The notes beneath the pieces are model-generated. The model saw nothing but the letters and a program-made list of their open reading frames with translations. It ran no database searches and was not told where the DNA came from. From Desulfatiglans sp. (GTDB taxonomy: Bacteria; Desulfobacterota; DSM-4660; Desulfatiglandales; HGW-15): 64,000 nt of DNA. This document shows positions 16,003 through 24,929 of the stretch, piece by piece; position 1 is the stretch's first letter; every line of letters starts with the position of its first letter. The position numbers were made by a program, and so were the translations under genes. The stretch lies in the NCBI GenBank assembly GCA_012513605.1, contig JAAZBV010000134.1, positions 40,001 through 104,000 of the forward strand, in the 5' to 3' direction.

Positions 16003-16638
16003 TTAATGATCATGCTTCCCCTGCTCTTGATTACCTGACTCCTCACCATGGGCATCCTGCTGAGAAATCAGATTATGAACACCTTCAATAAAATGAACAT
16101 ATATAACATAAGCCTTTACATACTCTCTTCCGGCCTCAACACTTTCATTTTTATGTGCTTTTGTTTCCATCAGATGTGTAAAGCGCTCTTTTATAGCTTT
16201 TTCAACTTCATTTCCGACCTTTTCTGCCAGTGTGTCGACGGAACCTGCCTCAAGTGCCTGGTCAGCCTTTAATAAACAGGGCGCAATAGTTCCTGCTGAT
16301 TTGAGCCCCGTGTAAGGAGCGCCTTCTCCTTCCCGATGAAGACGGATAAGCGTTTCAAGAAAATATCTGTCAGCCAGTTTTTTTACTTCAGGATCTTTAT
16401 TTCTAACAGCCTGTACATGATTGAAAACTGCTTTAATTTCCTCTTCATATTCTTTTTTAACCCATTTTAATAATGGTACAACATTACCGTTATTAAGTGC
16501 CTCCATCGCCTCAATCACAACAGGCCCGTCCATTGTATCGCAATGTGCAAAGGCATTGAAATTATTTACAAGCAAAAGTATCGCTGCTATTACCAGTGTA
16601 CTTATCTTTTTATTTTTAAAATAATTTATCGTCTCCAT
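16003..16638 (-). CDS. exported DUF6448-like protein
   Basis: A 211-residue secreted helical protein. The signal peptide ends around FNAFAH and the mature chain starts with AHCDTMDGPVV, the signature I associate with the DUF6448 family. Amphipathic helices follow (EALNNGNVVPLLKWVKKEY, FNHVQAVRNKDPEVKKLADRY), and a His/Glu-rich tail ends in KHDH, which might bind metal. The function is not known. A GGAG site precedes the ATG. It may be co-transcribed with the downstream cupin. Confidence 0.7.
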   Translation of the reverse strand: METINYFKNKKISTLVIAAILLLVNNFNAFAHCDTMDGPVVIEAMEALNNGNVVPLLKWVKKEYEEEIKAVFNHVQAVRNKDPEVKKLADRYFLETLIRLHREGEGAPYTGLKSAGTIAPCLLKADQALEAGSVDTLAEKVGNEVEKAIKERFTHLMETKAHKNESVEAGREYVKAYVIYVHFIEGVHNLISQQDAHGEESGNQEQGKHDH

Positions 16639-16871
16639 ACCTTATCTCCTTGTTTACATATTACACAATGAACGATCATTATGATCCTGATGTATTCTAG
16701 ATAAAATATCTTTTCCTGACAATACTCTATACTCTTGCTGAGGTTTCTGGATACAGTCGGTTGTTATAACTATTTCTTCTTGATATATTTTTTTCCATGA
16801 GTCTTCTCCAAAATAAATTACATTAACTGAAGTTTTTATCAGCATCATAATATTTCCGCAGATTGAAGTCG

Positions 16872-16885
16872 TTGACTTATGTCAA
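16872..16885. promoter_or_regulatory. perfect TTGAC-N4-GTCAA palindrome upstream of the NapH-like gene
   Basis: TTGACTTATGTCAA, identical over 14 bases to the site upstream of nrfH. It is 55 bases before the start at 16940, a position where an activator of the CRP/FNR family commonly binds. Confidence 0.6.
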
Positions 16886-16939
16886 AGACTCAATTTTTTC
16901 CCTGTTATAAAAAGAATGAAATTGGAGAGGTTAAATAAT

Positions 16940-17950
16940 ATGAAAACAGGAAAAATCTATTTTACAGGGATACGAAATCTCATACAGCTCTGCTTCCTGA
17001 TACTCACACTGGCGATCGGTCTGCATTTCTTTATATTTGTGTTTCAGGCTTCTTCCGAAGGTAATATCACTGTATCAAGGCCACCAGGGGTTGAGGCGTT
17101 TTTGCCGATAGGCGGGCTCATGGGCTGGAAGCTTTTTATATTTGAAGGCGTGTGGGATCAAACCCATCCTGCAGCAATGGTGATACTTGGTTTTGCTATA
17201 CTAACCGCGCTTCTTTTCAGAAAATCCTTTTGCGGGTGGATCTGCCCTGTGGGTACAATATCTGAGTGGGTATGGAAAACCGGAGAGTTATTTCTGGGAA
17301 GAAATTTCAGAATACTGCGATTTCTGGATTTTCCTCTGCGGGGTATCAAATACCTGATACTCGGTTTTTTCCTGTTTATAATTCTATCAATGCCGGTGAG
17401 TGAAATAGAGACATTTCTTGAAAGCCCCTACTATAAGATGACAGATGCCAAAATGCTCTTCTTTTTTATCCGCATGAGTATGACTACATTAATTGTCCTC
17501 ATAGCATTACTCGCAGCATCCTTTATTATAAAGAATTTCTGGTGCAGGTATTTATGCCCGTATGGAGGACTGCTCGGGCTTTTTGCATTGATTAGCCCTG
17601 TAAAAGTAAGAAGAGATAAAGACAGATGCATTGGTTGCGGCAAATGTGCAGGGGAATGTCCATACAGCTTGCCTGTAAATATAAAAACAAGCACCTCAAG
17701 CCCGGAATGTAACGGATGCATGGAATGTGTTAATGCATGCCCTGTTGAAAACACCCTGCATATGAAAGGTTTGAAAACTGTAATAACACCATCCAGGTTG
17801 GCAATGATACTCACATTGCTTTTTTTCCTGATTGTATATATTGCTCAGGTTACAGGACACTGGAAAAGTAATGTCAGTGAACATGAATTCAGGATGAGGC
17901 TCCGCTCCATTGATATTCCTGAATATGCACACCCCGGAATTAACAGATAA
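16940..17950 (+). CDS. NapH/CcoG-like membrane ferredoxin
   Basis: A membrane-bound 4Fe-4S protein of the NapH/NosR-C-terminal type that moves electrons from quinols. Five hydrophobic segments are seen. The two cytoplasmic cysteine clusters CGWICPVGT and CRYLCPYGG (both CxxxCP) are typical of NapH. Two 4Fe-4S motifs follow (CIGCGKCAGECP and CNGCMECVNACP), then a last membrane segment. GGAGAGG precedes ATG 16940, so I chose it over 16916. There is no nap or nos cluster beside it, so the electron acceptor is unknown. Sharing the nrfH-type palindrome suggests co-regulation with nitrite reduction. Confidence 0.85.
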   Translation: MKTGKIYFTGIRNLIQLCFLILTLAIGLHFFIFVFQASSEGNITVSRPPGVEAFLPIGGLMGWKLFIFEGVWDQTHPAAMVILGFAILTALLFRKSFCGWICPVGTISEWVWKTGELFLGRNFRILRFLDFPLRGIKYLILGFFLFIILSMPVSEIETFLESPYYKMTDAKMLFFFIRMSMTTLIVLIALLAASFIIKNFWCRYLCPYGGLLGLFALISPVKVRRDKDRCIGCGKCAGECPYSLPVNIKTSTSSPECNGCMECVNACPVENTLHMKGLKTVITPSRLAMILTLLFFLIVYIAQVTGHWKSNVSEHEFRMRLRSIDIPEYAHPGINR

Positions 17951-18133
17951 TACAGGGTATTGTTATTTAAATTGCAAAATATTGCTATTTACTCAGCAAT
18001 TGATTATATTAGGCAGACTTTTCAGCCGTAAAATCCTCCAATCTGTATATGTGCCCGCTCAATGGCTTAAAAGCGAATTATTGTCTTACCATCTAAAAAA
18101 TACATACCTTGTAAACATTAAACAGGTTTTAAA

Positions 18134-20161
18134 ATGGAAAAAGAGCAGGGCGCTAAAGAACTGGAACAAAAGATAAAAGAGCTTGAAGGTGTTATTCAGG
18201 CACAGAATCAAAAGGAAATCGAATTGCTTGATGAGATCAGGAAGCTTAACCAGAGCTGTAAGCACTATGATACCATTATGCAGTATACAGATGATTTTAT
18301 TTTGATTTGTGACTGTGATGGTAATGCCCTCGCATATAACAACAGTTACAGGGATGTAATGGAACTTTACTTGAAACAGGATATCAAGCCGGGTATGCAA
18401 CCCTATAAGGCCGGCCCCCCTGAACTGGTAAAGAGATGGGAGATGCTTCGGGAAAAGGTATTAAAGGGTGAAAAACTCAAGGCAGAATCTTCTGCCGTAA
18501 CAGACACAGGAGACTCATTTTTTGAGACCATATTCTGCCCCGTAGAAAATGGTGAAGTGGTAACTGGCTTTATTGAGATCACAAGGAACATAACCGGATA
18601 CAAAAAGAGTGAAACCGCTCTCAGGGAGAGCAATGAATTTAACATAAGCCTGCTTGATAATTCACCAAATGCAATACTGGTATTGAATCCTGATACCTCA
18701 ATCAGGTATGTAAACCGATTTTTTGAAGAGATGACCGGTTATAAATCTTCTGAAGTGATAGGCTATAAAATCCCATATCCCTGGTGGGTTGATGACCCGG
18801 AATATGGCACGCTTGAGGAGAAGAAAAAACAGTTTCCCTTAGGGGTCAAACCAACGGAAAGGCGTTTCAGGAAAAAGAGCGGGGAATATGCCTGGTCAGA
18901 GATAAGCATCACTCCCATATATAAAGATGGCGCCATGAGCTATTCACTTGAGACCATGGTTGACATTACAGACCGTAAAAATGCAGAGGAGGAAAAGCAT
19001 AAGTTAGAGGAAAAACTGCACCGGTCACAGAAGATGGAATCATTGGGCCTTCTGGCAGGAGGTGTTGCTCACGACCTTAATAATGTGCTCTCAGGCATAG
19101 TTAGCTATCCTGAACTGCTTCTTCTGGACCTGCCCCAGGAGAGCAATCTCAGAAAACCTATTATTACCATTATGGAATCAGGTAAGAGGGCGGTTGCAAT
19201 TGTGCAGGACCTTTTAACTATTGCACGCAGTGTGGCAACCCCGAAAAAAACAATAAATCTGAACAGTCTGATAAACGAATATTTCAAATCACCTGAGTTC
19301 AGGCAGATTGAAGCGCATAATCCTGCAATCACATTTAAATATGAACTGGACAACTCCCTTTTGAACATAAACGGATCATACATACACCTGAAAAAAATAG
19401 TGATGAACCTGGTTTCAAACGCCTCTGATGCAATCGAGGAGACAGGATGTGTCAGTATATCCACATCAAACAGGTATCTTGACCGTCCGCTTAAGGGGTA
19501 TGATGATGTGAAGACAGGGGAATATGCTCTGTTAACCGTATCGGATAATGGGACCGGGATATCGCAGGCCGACCTGAACCGAATATTTGAACCCTTCTAT
19601 TCAAAAAAGGTTATGGGCAGAAGCGGCACAGGCCTGGGTCTGGCCGTTGTCTGGAATGTGATGAGGGAGCACGAAGGCTATATCAATGTTACAAGTGATG
19701 GTAATGGCACCTCCTTTGATTTGTATTTCCCAATAACAAGAGGCGTGATATCAGACTCTGATGTTGAAATACCCATGGATTCCCTGCTTGGAAAGGGTGA
19801 AAGAATACTTGTTGTTGATGACATAGAGAGCCAGCGGGAGATCTCCTGCAGTATGCTGGAAAAACTCGGCTACAGAGCACACAGTGCAGCCAGTGGCGAA
19901 GAGGCGGTTGAATACCTTAAAGAAAACTCAGTGGATCTGATCATCCTGGATATGATTATGGACCCCGGATTAAACGGCCGGGAGACCTATGAGAGGATAA
20001 AAAAGATCAACCCCTTACAGAAGGCTGTTATTGTAAGCGGATTTGCTGAAACAGAAGATGTAAAGCAAACCATGAGGCTTGGGGCAGGTCAATTTGTTAA
20101 AAAACCATTTATGCTCCAGGCTATTGGTATGGCCATAAAAGAGGAATTGAAAAAATCCTGA
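18134..20161 (+). CDS. PAS-PAS hybrid sensor histidine kinase with receiver
   Basis: A soluble 675-residue kinase. Order: N-terminal coiled coil (1-40), PAS (about 45-155), PAS/PAC (about 165-280), HisKA with AGGVAHDLNNVLSGIV, HATPase_c with NLVSNASDAI (intact N-box), SDNGTGI and GTGLGLAVV, then a receiver (about 555-675) with phospho-acceptor Asp in LIILDMIMD and the lysine in VKKPF. There are no membrane helices, so it senses an internal signal. The class with a C-terminal receiver and no DNA-binding output is common in Desulfobacterota. It is convergent with the UroD-type gene, 31 bases away. Confidence 0.93.
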   Translation: MEKEQGAKELEQKIKELEGVIQAQNQKEIELLDEIRKLNQSCKHYDTIMQYTDDFILICDCDGNALAYNNSYRDVMELYLKQDIKPGMQPYKAGPPELVKRWEMLREKVLKGEKLKAESSAVTDTGDSFFETIFCPVENGEVVTGFIEITRNITGYKKSETALRESNEFNISLLDNSPNAILVLNPDTSIRYVNRFFEEMTGYKSSEVIGYKIPYPWWVDDPEYGTLEEKKKQFPLGVKPTERRFRKKSGEYAWSEISITPIYKDGAMSYSLETMVDITDRKNAEEEKHKLEEKLHRSQKMESLGLLAGGVAHDLNNVLSGIVSYPELLLLDLPQESNLRKPIITIMESGKRAVAIVQDLLTIARSVATPKKTINLNSLINEYFKSPEFRQIEAHNPAITFKYELDNSLLNINGSYIHLKKIVMNLVSNASDAIEETGCVSISTSNRYLDRPLKGYDDVKTGEYALLTVSDNGTGISQADLNRIFEPFYSKKVMGRSGTGLGLAVVWNVMREHEGYINVTSDGNGTSFDLYFPITRGVISDSDVEIPMDSLLGKGERILVVDDIESQREISCSMLEKLGYRAHSAASGEEAVEYLKENSVDLIILDMIMDPGLNGRETYERIKKINPLQKAVIVSGFAETEDVKQTMRLGAGQFVKKPFMLQAIGMAIKEELKKS

Positions 20162-20192
20162 TCACTTTATAGTTTTTTTATAAACAGTCCTG

Positions 20193-21212
20193 TTATTTTT
20201 TTTCTTTCAGCCGTTTAAAGAAATCCCTGCCATAGGTGTCTATCTCATCTACAACGACATCATTGATGCCCGGGGTTAAAGGTACACCGTTAGGAATACA
20301 GGGTATAAAGTTCCCTGCAGGCACATAATCATCACATGCCCTTCTGACCTCTTTGCGCACATCCGCCTCATTCCAGTTTTTAAAATCAAACACCGCGCCA
20401 TCTATCCCGCCCTGAAGCGCCATGCCTCCTTTTACCCTCTTCTGAACATCCTGGATATTATTCTGCGGTATAATCCCCTGCCACACGTCTATACCGAGGT
20501 CTACCATGTCCTCTACAATCGGGGCGCAGACACAGTCGGCATGATGCTGAATGAGCACGCCTCTTGATCTTATGTACCCGTAGATGCGTTCATAATGGGG
20601 CTTTAACATCTTTCGCCATGTCTCAGGCGACATAAAAAGGCTTCGTTTATTGCCCCAGTCATCATGAAAATGGATCATGTCAGGGTTGAGGTTATCGATC
20701 AGCAGTTTTACATATTCTATCTTGTAATCGGCAATCACGGTGAGAAGCTCGGTCATTGCCTCGGGTTCAGCCAGGTAATTCATGAGGGCATCTTCAAACC
20801 CCATAAGGTGGTGGGACATCTCAAAAAGGCCGCCGAAACAGACGCACATGAGGAGCTGGTTCTTGCGGTCAAAGGCCTCTGCACGCGCCTTTGACTCTTC
20901 CCAGCTCTTTACTATTTTTGAGGGCCAGGGCACATTTACATACTTTTCCCATTTGGTTATATCCTTTATTACCTTTGTCTCTTCAGTAATATGCGGGTTA
21001 GCTGCAAAATGGCCCTTTAACCATTTCCAAGATACCCCCCAGCTGTCTTTTACAGTCTCGCCTTCAACCCGCTGAGGAGAAGAGAGCAGTATGGAATCAA
21101 AGAAAAAGCCGTTTGTATAGAGATGTTCATTGCAGAGATACTGAGGGCTATCATTCTTCATGAGCCGCAGATAATTTTCTCTTGGTGTAATCGGGTAATC
21201 GTGTATATTCAT
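20193..21212 (-). CDS. uroporphyrinogen decarboxylase-family (UroD/MtaA-like) protein
   Basis: 339 residues of the UroD superfamily TIM barrel. It lacks the haem-pathway arginine signature at the N-terminus and has HHADCVC (about 211-217), resembling the zinc-binding His-x-Cys of corrinoid-linked methyltransferases such as MtaA and CmuA. A methyl-transfer role between a corrinoid or thiol and an unknown substrate is therefore more likely than haem synthesis. No corrinoid protein is adjacent. AAGGAG precedes the ATG. The neighbours on the same strand are a split-Soret-type cytochrome and a CCG Fe-S protein, so the three may be one redox or methyl-transfer unit. Confidence 0.8.
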   Translation of the reverse strand: MNIHDYPITPRENYLRLMKNDSPQYLCNEHLYTNGFFFDSILLSSPQRVEGETVKDSWGVSWKWLKGHFAANPHITEETKVIKDITKWEKYVNVPWPSKIVKSWEESKARAEAFDRKNQLLMCVCFGGLFEMSHHLMGFEDALMNYLAEPEAMTELLTVIADYKIEYVKLLIDNLNPDMIHFHDDWGNKRSLFMSPETWRKMLKPHYERIYGYIRSRGVLIQHHADCVCAPIVEDMVDLGIDVWQGIIPQNNIQDVQKRVKGGMALQGGIDGAVFDFKNWNEADVRKEVRRACDDYVPAGNFIPCIPNGVPLTPGINDVVVDEIDTYGRDFFKRLKEKK

Positions 21213-21276
21213 GGCACTCTCCTTATTCTTTAATGGCTTACTGCTCTCTTATAACCGCTACTTCGTGATATAGATA

Positions 21277-22044
21277 TTAGTGCGGGTTTTCATGGCATGT
21301 ATCGCATGACATATTGGCTGAAACATTCCCTTTATCCTTATCATGCCCGTGGCATTCAAGGCAGCCTTTTGAAAAATCATTCAGGGTCTCTGAATATTTT
21401 ATCTTGCCGGCTGTGTAATCATTGAGCATGCTCACCACCTTCATTGCCACATCCGATACCATACGGTTGCATCGTTCAAAATGGGGCATAGTCATCAGCT
21501 TATGGCCTGATGCCTTTGACCATTTTGTGCAGGAGATATGACAGAGATTTGAACCCGATACAGAGGTTACAATCGGTATATCCTGATTCGGTTTAACGGG
21601 TTTATAAACGGGCATAGCCGTCTTTTCATACCACAGTGAAAGCTCATTGCAGAGCGCAAAGAGATCTTCCTGTTTTTCTACAAAGATGCCAAAGAGAAGG
21701 CCACCCGCGTTTACTGTCCCGCAAAGGGAGCCAACACCGCCTATGCCCCCGCTGCCATAAACGGTTGAGGCGACCGGGAATGTATTGTATGGGGCGCCGT
21801 ATTTATCAGCAAGAGTGCCCATAATAGATTCTACAATACCGTACATACAGCCGATTTTAGCCCATGCCGACTGGTATGCCCTTTCCTGGACAGATTCAGG
21901 TTTCATGGGTTTCCATACCCACTGCGCTGGTTTTGGAGCCTCTGCCCTGACAATCCGGTCTGCGCTTCCCAGGATCACACCTCCGAGAGCTACGCCACCA
22001 ATCTGCAGCATTCTCCTTCGTGAAAGTTCAGTTTTCATACTCAT
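21277..22044 (-). CDS. split-Soret-type dihaem cytochrome c, Tat-exported
   Basis: The N-terminus has the Tat motif SRRRMLQIGGVALGG. The middle carries C_GCAxxG_C_C-type elements (KIGCMYGIVESIMG, GSLCGTVNAGGLLFG, SNLCHISCTKW). The C-terminus holds two c-haem sites, CLECH and CDTCH, with HGHDKDKG between. This combination and the 255-residue length match split-Soret cytochrome c of sulfate reducers, a periplasmic protein of unknown physiological substrate. It is curious that the protein at 23602 shares the same cysteine-cluster family but lacks haem and export signal. It is in the same run as the UroD-type gene. Confidence 0.85.
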   Translation of the reverse strand: MSMKTELSRRRMLQIGGVALGGVILGSADRIVRAEAPKPAQWVWKPMKPESVQERAYQSAWAKIGCMYGIVESIMGTLADKYGAPYNTFPVASTVYGSGGIGGVGSLCGTVNAGGLLFGIFVEKQEDLFALCNELSLWYEKTAMPVYKPVKPNQDIPIVTSVSGSNLCHISCTKWSKASGHKLMTMPHFERCNRMVSDVAMKVVSMLNDYTAGKIKYSETLNDFSKGCLECHGHDKDKGNVSANMSCDTCHENPH

Positions 22045-22209
22045 CCCCCCTATAATTTATTTTTAAATAATGATTTTAATCACCGGATTCAATCAATTTA
22101 TGATACCGGTGTCAATGAAATAGATGAATCTTTTTGTAAGTTTTTATAAAAAGGAAAATTCATATACAAAGAGTGGGAGAAATATATTTAGATTCCATTT
22201 CCTTGCTCT

Positions 22210-23337
22210 TTAACCCACTATTCTTTGTCCTCCAAATGCCTCAAGGATATCATCCAGGGCAAGATGGAGCCTGATGTTTGTCCCTTCCACCTCAGGCGTC
22301 AGGTGTGACCTGCAGCCGTGGCAGTTGAAACTTACATCATGAATACCTGTATCCATGATCTGCTTCATCTTCCTTTGAGTATCCTCTTTAACCCCTGACT
22401 GATTTTCCCAGCCCCGCATGTAACTCGCAAAACCACAGCACAGGGAATCGTGCCTGTTGTTCTTTAATTCAACCACACGCATGCCCGCTGCCTCATAAAG
22501 CCCCCGGACTGCATTCATGAAACCATCTCCCAGTTCACCTGCATGGCATGAATCGGAAAGCACGATATCCTGATTTACCTTTTTTTGAATCTGTAACTCT
22601 CCCTGCTGGTATTTTTCCCATAACCACTCATATAAAGATATGATCTCAAAGGGGAGCCTGAGCCCGTGTGACCTGGGCCAGATATTGCCAAAATAGTTTG
22701 CACAGGAGGGGCAGTAACATATAAGGCGGTCGGTTTTTAATAATGATAATTGATTAAATGCCTTTTCCACTATCTCGCTGAATGCCTGATAATCACCGAA
22801 CCTGTAAGGGATATCCCCGCAGCAGATATCCCTGGGGCCATATTTGGGCAGCTCTTTTAATACCTTTAAATGCTCAATAACAGAGGGGGTGATACGACCC
22901 GCGCAACCGACAAACAATATCTCCTTTGACATGGCCGGGATTTCACTCCATCTCTTTAAAATGGCCTTATCTTCATCAGAGGATTTTTCATATTCGTTAT
23001 TAAAAAAACCAGGCTCATGTCTTCCATTAATCATGTATGTGGCAAAGGGATGCAGCCCTTTCTTATTCCTTTTATTATGTTCAGCCATTCTTTCCATGAT
23101 CAGGTTATATGGCCTTAAACCATTGGGGCAATATTGGTTGCATGTGAAACAGAAGGTGCACTCATTCAGTACACGCCTCGTTTCTTCACCATTAAGTAAC
23201 CGGGATATCTCAGCCTTTGCTTCTTCCTGTCCCATTTTCATAACCGGGCATTTTTGAAGGCATATACCGCATCTGACGCATTCATTATGCTCTGCTTTTG
23301 CGGGAATAAATCCATCCAGGTAACTCTTGCTCACCAT
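22210..23337 (-). CDS. HdrD/GlpC-like CCG-domain Fe-S protein
   Basis: Two 4Fe-4S motifs at the N-terminus (CVRCGICLQKCP and CTFCFTCNQYCP) are followed by two CCG domains: CCGDIPYRF ... CPSC and CHAGELG ... LCCGFASY ... CHGC. This is the layout of heterodisulfide-reductase subunit D and GlpC-type electron-transfer subunits, with the second CCG domain usually holding a noncubane cluster. It is 375 residues from the ATG at 23337, chosen because GGAGGG lies just before it. No membrane segment, so it needs a partner. Neighbours suggest thiol or disulfide redox chemistry; the substrate is unknown. Confidence 0.88.
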   Translation of the reverse strand: MVSKSYLDGFIPAKAEHNECVRCGICLQKCPVMKMGQEEAKAEISRLLNGEETRRVLNECTFCFTCNQYCPNGLRPYNLIMERMAEHNKRNKKGLHPFATYMINGRHEPGFFNNEYEKSSDEDKAILKRWSEIPAMSKEILFVGCAGRITPSVIEHLKVLKELPKYGPRDICCGDIPYRFGDYQAFSEIVEKAFNQLSLLKTDRLICYCPSCANYFGNIWPRSHGLRLPFEIISLYEWLWEKYQQGELQIQKKVNQDIVLSDSCHAGELGDGFMNAVRGLYEAAGMRVVELKNNRHDSLCCGFASYMRGWENQSGVKEDTQRKMKQIMDTGIHDVSFNCHGCRSHLTPEVEGTNIRLHLALDDILEAFGGQRIVG

Positions 23338-23424
23338 GTAACCCTCCATGTAATGATTATTTTTAAATCCGGTGAATGAATACCACATTGTTCATTTCGG
23401 GAAAAGGGAAAATCCACCGCCTTC

Positions 23425-23450
23425 TAGAGACAAGGCATGCCTTGTCTCTA
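23425..23450. repeat. 26-bp palindrome, dispersed repeat copy 2
   Basis: Same core as the palindrome at 3779-3806 (halves TAGAGACAAGGCA); one outer pair has decayed. It lies in the divergent gap between the HdrD-like gene and the C_GCAxxG_C_C gene. Confidence 0.75.
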
Positions 23451-23601
23451 CATAAATGCAGGTCGAATAATTTTTCTTCCCAATTTTTACCTTCTCCCAT
23501 TTGATTTAATCATTCTTATAAAATATAGGTTATCTGGCGAAATATGATTGACTTTATTTTTTGTTAAACATATCAATTTATAAATTTTAGGAGGTCCTTC
23601 C

Positions 23602-24102
23602 ATGACAGAGATGAGAATCACTAAATATCCTGAACAGTTTAAAAAGATTGCCGAGGAGCTGGGAGCCTCATATGGCCCTGAATTCCAGGGATGTGCACAG
23701 GTTGTTGCAGGGACGCTTATGGAGATCCTGGGCATTGTAAATGACCAGGTTTTATTGGCCGCCTCTTTTTTTGCCGGCGGCTCAAAACGATGTCTGACCT
23801 GTGGTGCTATATCCGGGGGGTTGATCATACTCGGCATAAAGTATGGGCCGGGTAAAAAGGAGGATGGCGCTGAGGAAAAGGAAGAGGCAGTTAATCCGGC
23901 AATGGAACTTATAGACCGCTTTATTAATGAATACCATACTATTAGCTGTTGTGAACTTACCGGTTTTGACTTCCGGGACCCTGTCCAGTTTCAGGCATTT
24001 AAAGATTCACCAGAAGCAAGGCAAAAATGCACTGAAAAGATGAGCCGGGTATGCGGGTGGGTTGCGGAGATAATAAGCAGGAGAGATAATCAAACCAGTT
24101 AA
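23602..24102 (+). CDS. C_GCAxxG_C_C family redox protein
   Basis: 166-residue cytoplasmic protein with the family cysteine set: GCAQVVAGTL (near 31-40), CLTCGAISGG (near 61-70), a CC pair (ISCCELTG) and CGWVAE near the end. Proteins of this family are presumed to bind a metal cluster or use redox thiols, and they commonly sit near Fe-S or oxidoreductase genes. The GGAGG ribosome site lies 8 bases before the ATG. It is followed within 28 bases by an SDR gene, then a DUF3795 gene, and is divergent from the HdrD-like gene. Confidence 0.8.
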   Translation: MTEMRITKYPEQFKKIAEELGASYGPEFQGCAQVVAGTLMEILGIVNDQVLLAASFFAGGSKRCLTCGAISGGLIILGIKYGPGKKEDGAEEKEEAVNPAMELIDRFINEYHTISCCELTGFDFRDPVQFQAFKDSPEARQKCTEKMSRVCGWVAEIISRRDNQTS

Positions 24103-24130
24103 TAACTGTTATAAAACAGGGAGGGTAAAG

Positions 24131-24898
24131 ATGGGCCGAGTTAAAGGTAAAACAGCCCTTATCACAGGGGCTGCAAGCGGGCTTGGTGAAGCGAGCGCAC
24201 TATTACTTGCACAAGAGGGCGCATCAATTGTTGTGGCAGACATCAATGAGAGAAAAGGGCAGAGTGTGGCAGATAAAATAGTTAAGGAGGGAGGAAAGGC
24301 ACTCTTTGTAAGGCTCGATGTTTCGAAAGAAGATGAGTGGGAGGATGCAATAGCTAAAACCATCGCAGAGTTTAAAAAACTGGATGTCCTTGTTAATAAT
24401 GCCGGGATTCAATATGTGAAGGAGCTTGAGGATACCCCGCTTGAAGACTGGCGAAGGTTAATGAGCATCTGCCTGGACGGTGTCTTTCTGGGCACCAAGC
24501 ACGCCATAAGGGCCATGAAAAAGACAGGGGGCGGATCAATTATCAACATCTCCTCTGTTGTAGGTATTGTAGGCACTGTTGACAGCACCAGTGCATATTG
24601 TGCAGCCAAAGGGGGTGTAAGGGCCTTTACCAAGGCAGCGGCCTTAGAGTGTTCAAAGGCAGGGCGTAACTATAATATCCGTGTTAACTCAGTCCATCCA
24701 GGGGCAATGGAAACGCCTATGATATCAGGCATGCTAAAGGACGAGGTTATCAGGGAGACCGTGGAAAAGGCCCATCCGATAGGCACCCTTGGAAAACCGA
24801 TTGATATTGCCTATGGCGTTCTGTATCTTGCATCTGATGAGTCCAGGATGGTCACAGGCGCAGAGATGGTTATTGATGGCGGCTGGATAGCATGGTAA
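24131..24898 (+). CDS. short-chain dehydrogenase/reductase (SDR)
   Basis: NAD(P)-dependent classical SDR of 255 residues: cofactor motif TGAASGLGEA (near 12-21), Asp after the second strand (VVADINERK, suggesting NAD preference), NNAGI, catalytic Ser in INISSVVG and YCAAK (Tyr and Lys), and the C-terminal GAEMVIDGGW. All catalytic residues are present. The substrate, probably a hydroxy or keto compound, cannot be read. Placed between two unusual redox proteins, it may supply or take NADH in that pathway. A GGGAGGG site precedes the ATG. Confidence 0.92.
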   Translation: MGRVKGKTALITGAASGLGEASALLLAQEGASIVVADINERKGQSVADKIVKEGGKALFVRLDVSKEDEWEDAIAKTIAEFKKLDVLVNNAGIQYVKELEDTPLEDWRRLMSICLDGVFLGTKHAIRAMKKTGGGSIINISSVVGIVGTVDSTSAYCAAKGGVRAFTKAAALECSKAGRNYNIRVNSVHPGAMETPMISGMLKDEVIRETVEKAHPIGTLGKPIDIAYGVLYLASDESRMVTGAEMVIDGGWIAW

Positions 24899-24929
24899 AA
24901 TAAACATACATAAAAGAGCGGGGGTAAAT

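Noticed and set aside
16654..16848. Possible 64-residue minus-strand gene upstream of the DUF6448-like gene
   Set aside because: No convincing ribosome site or family; it sits in the divergent regulatory region of the NapH-like gene.
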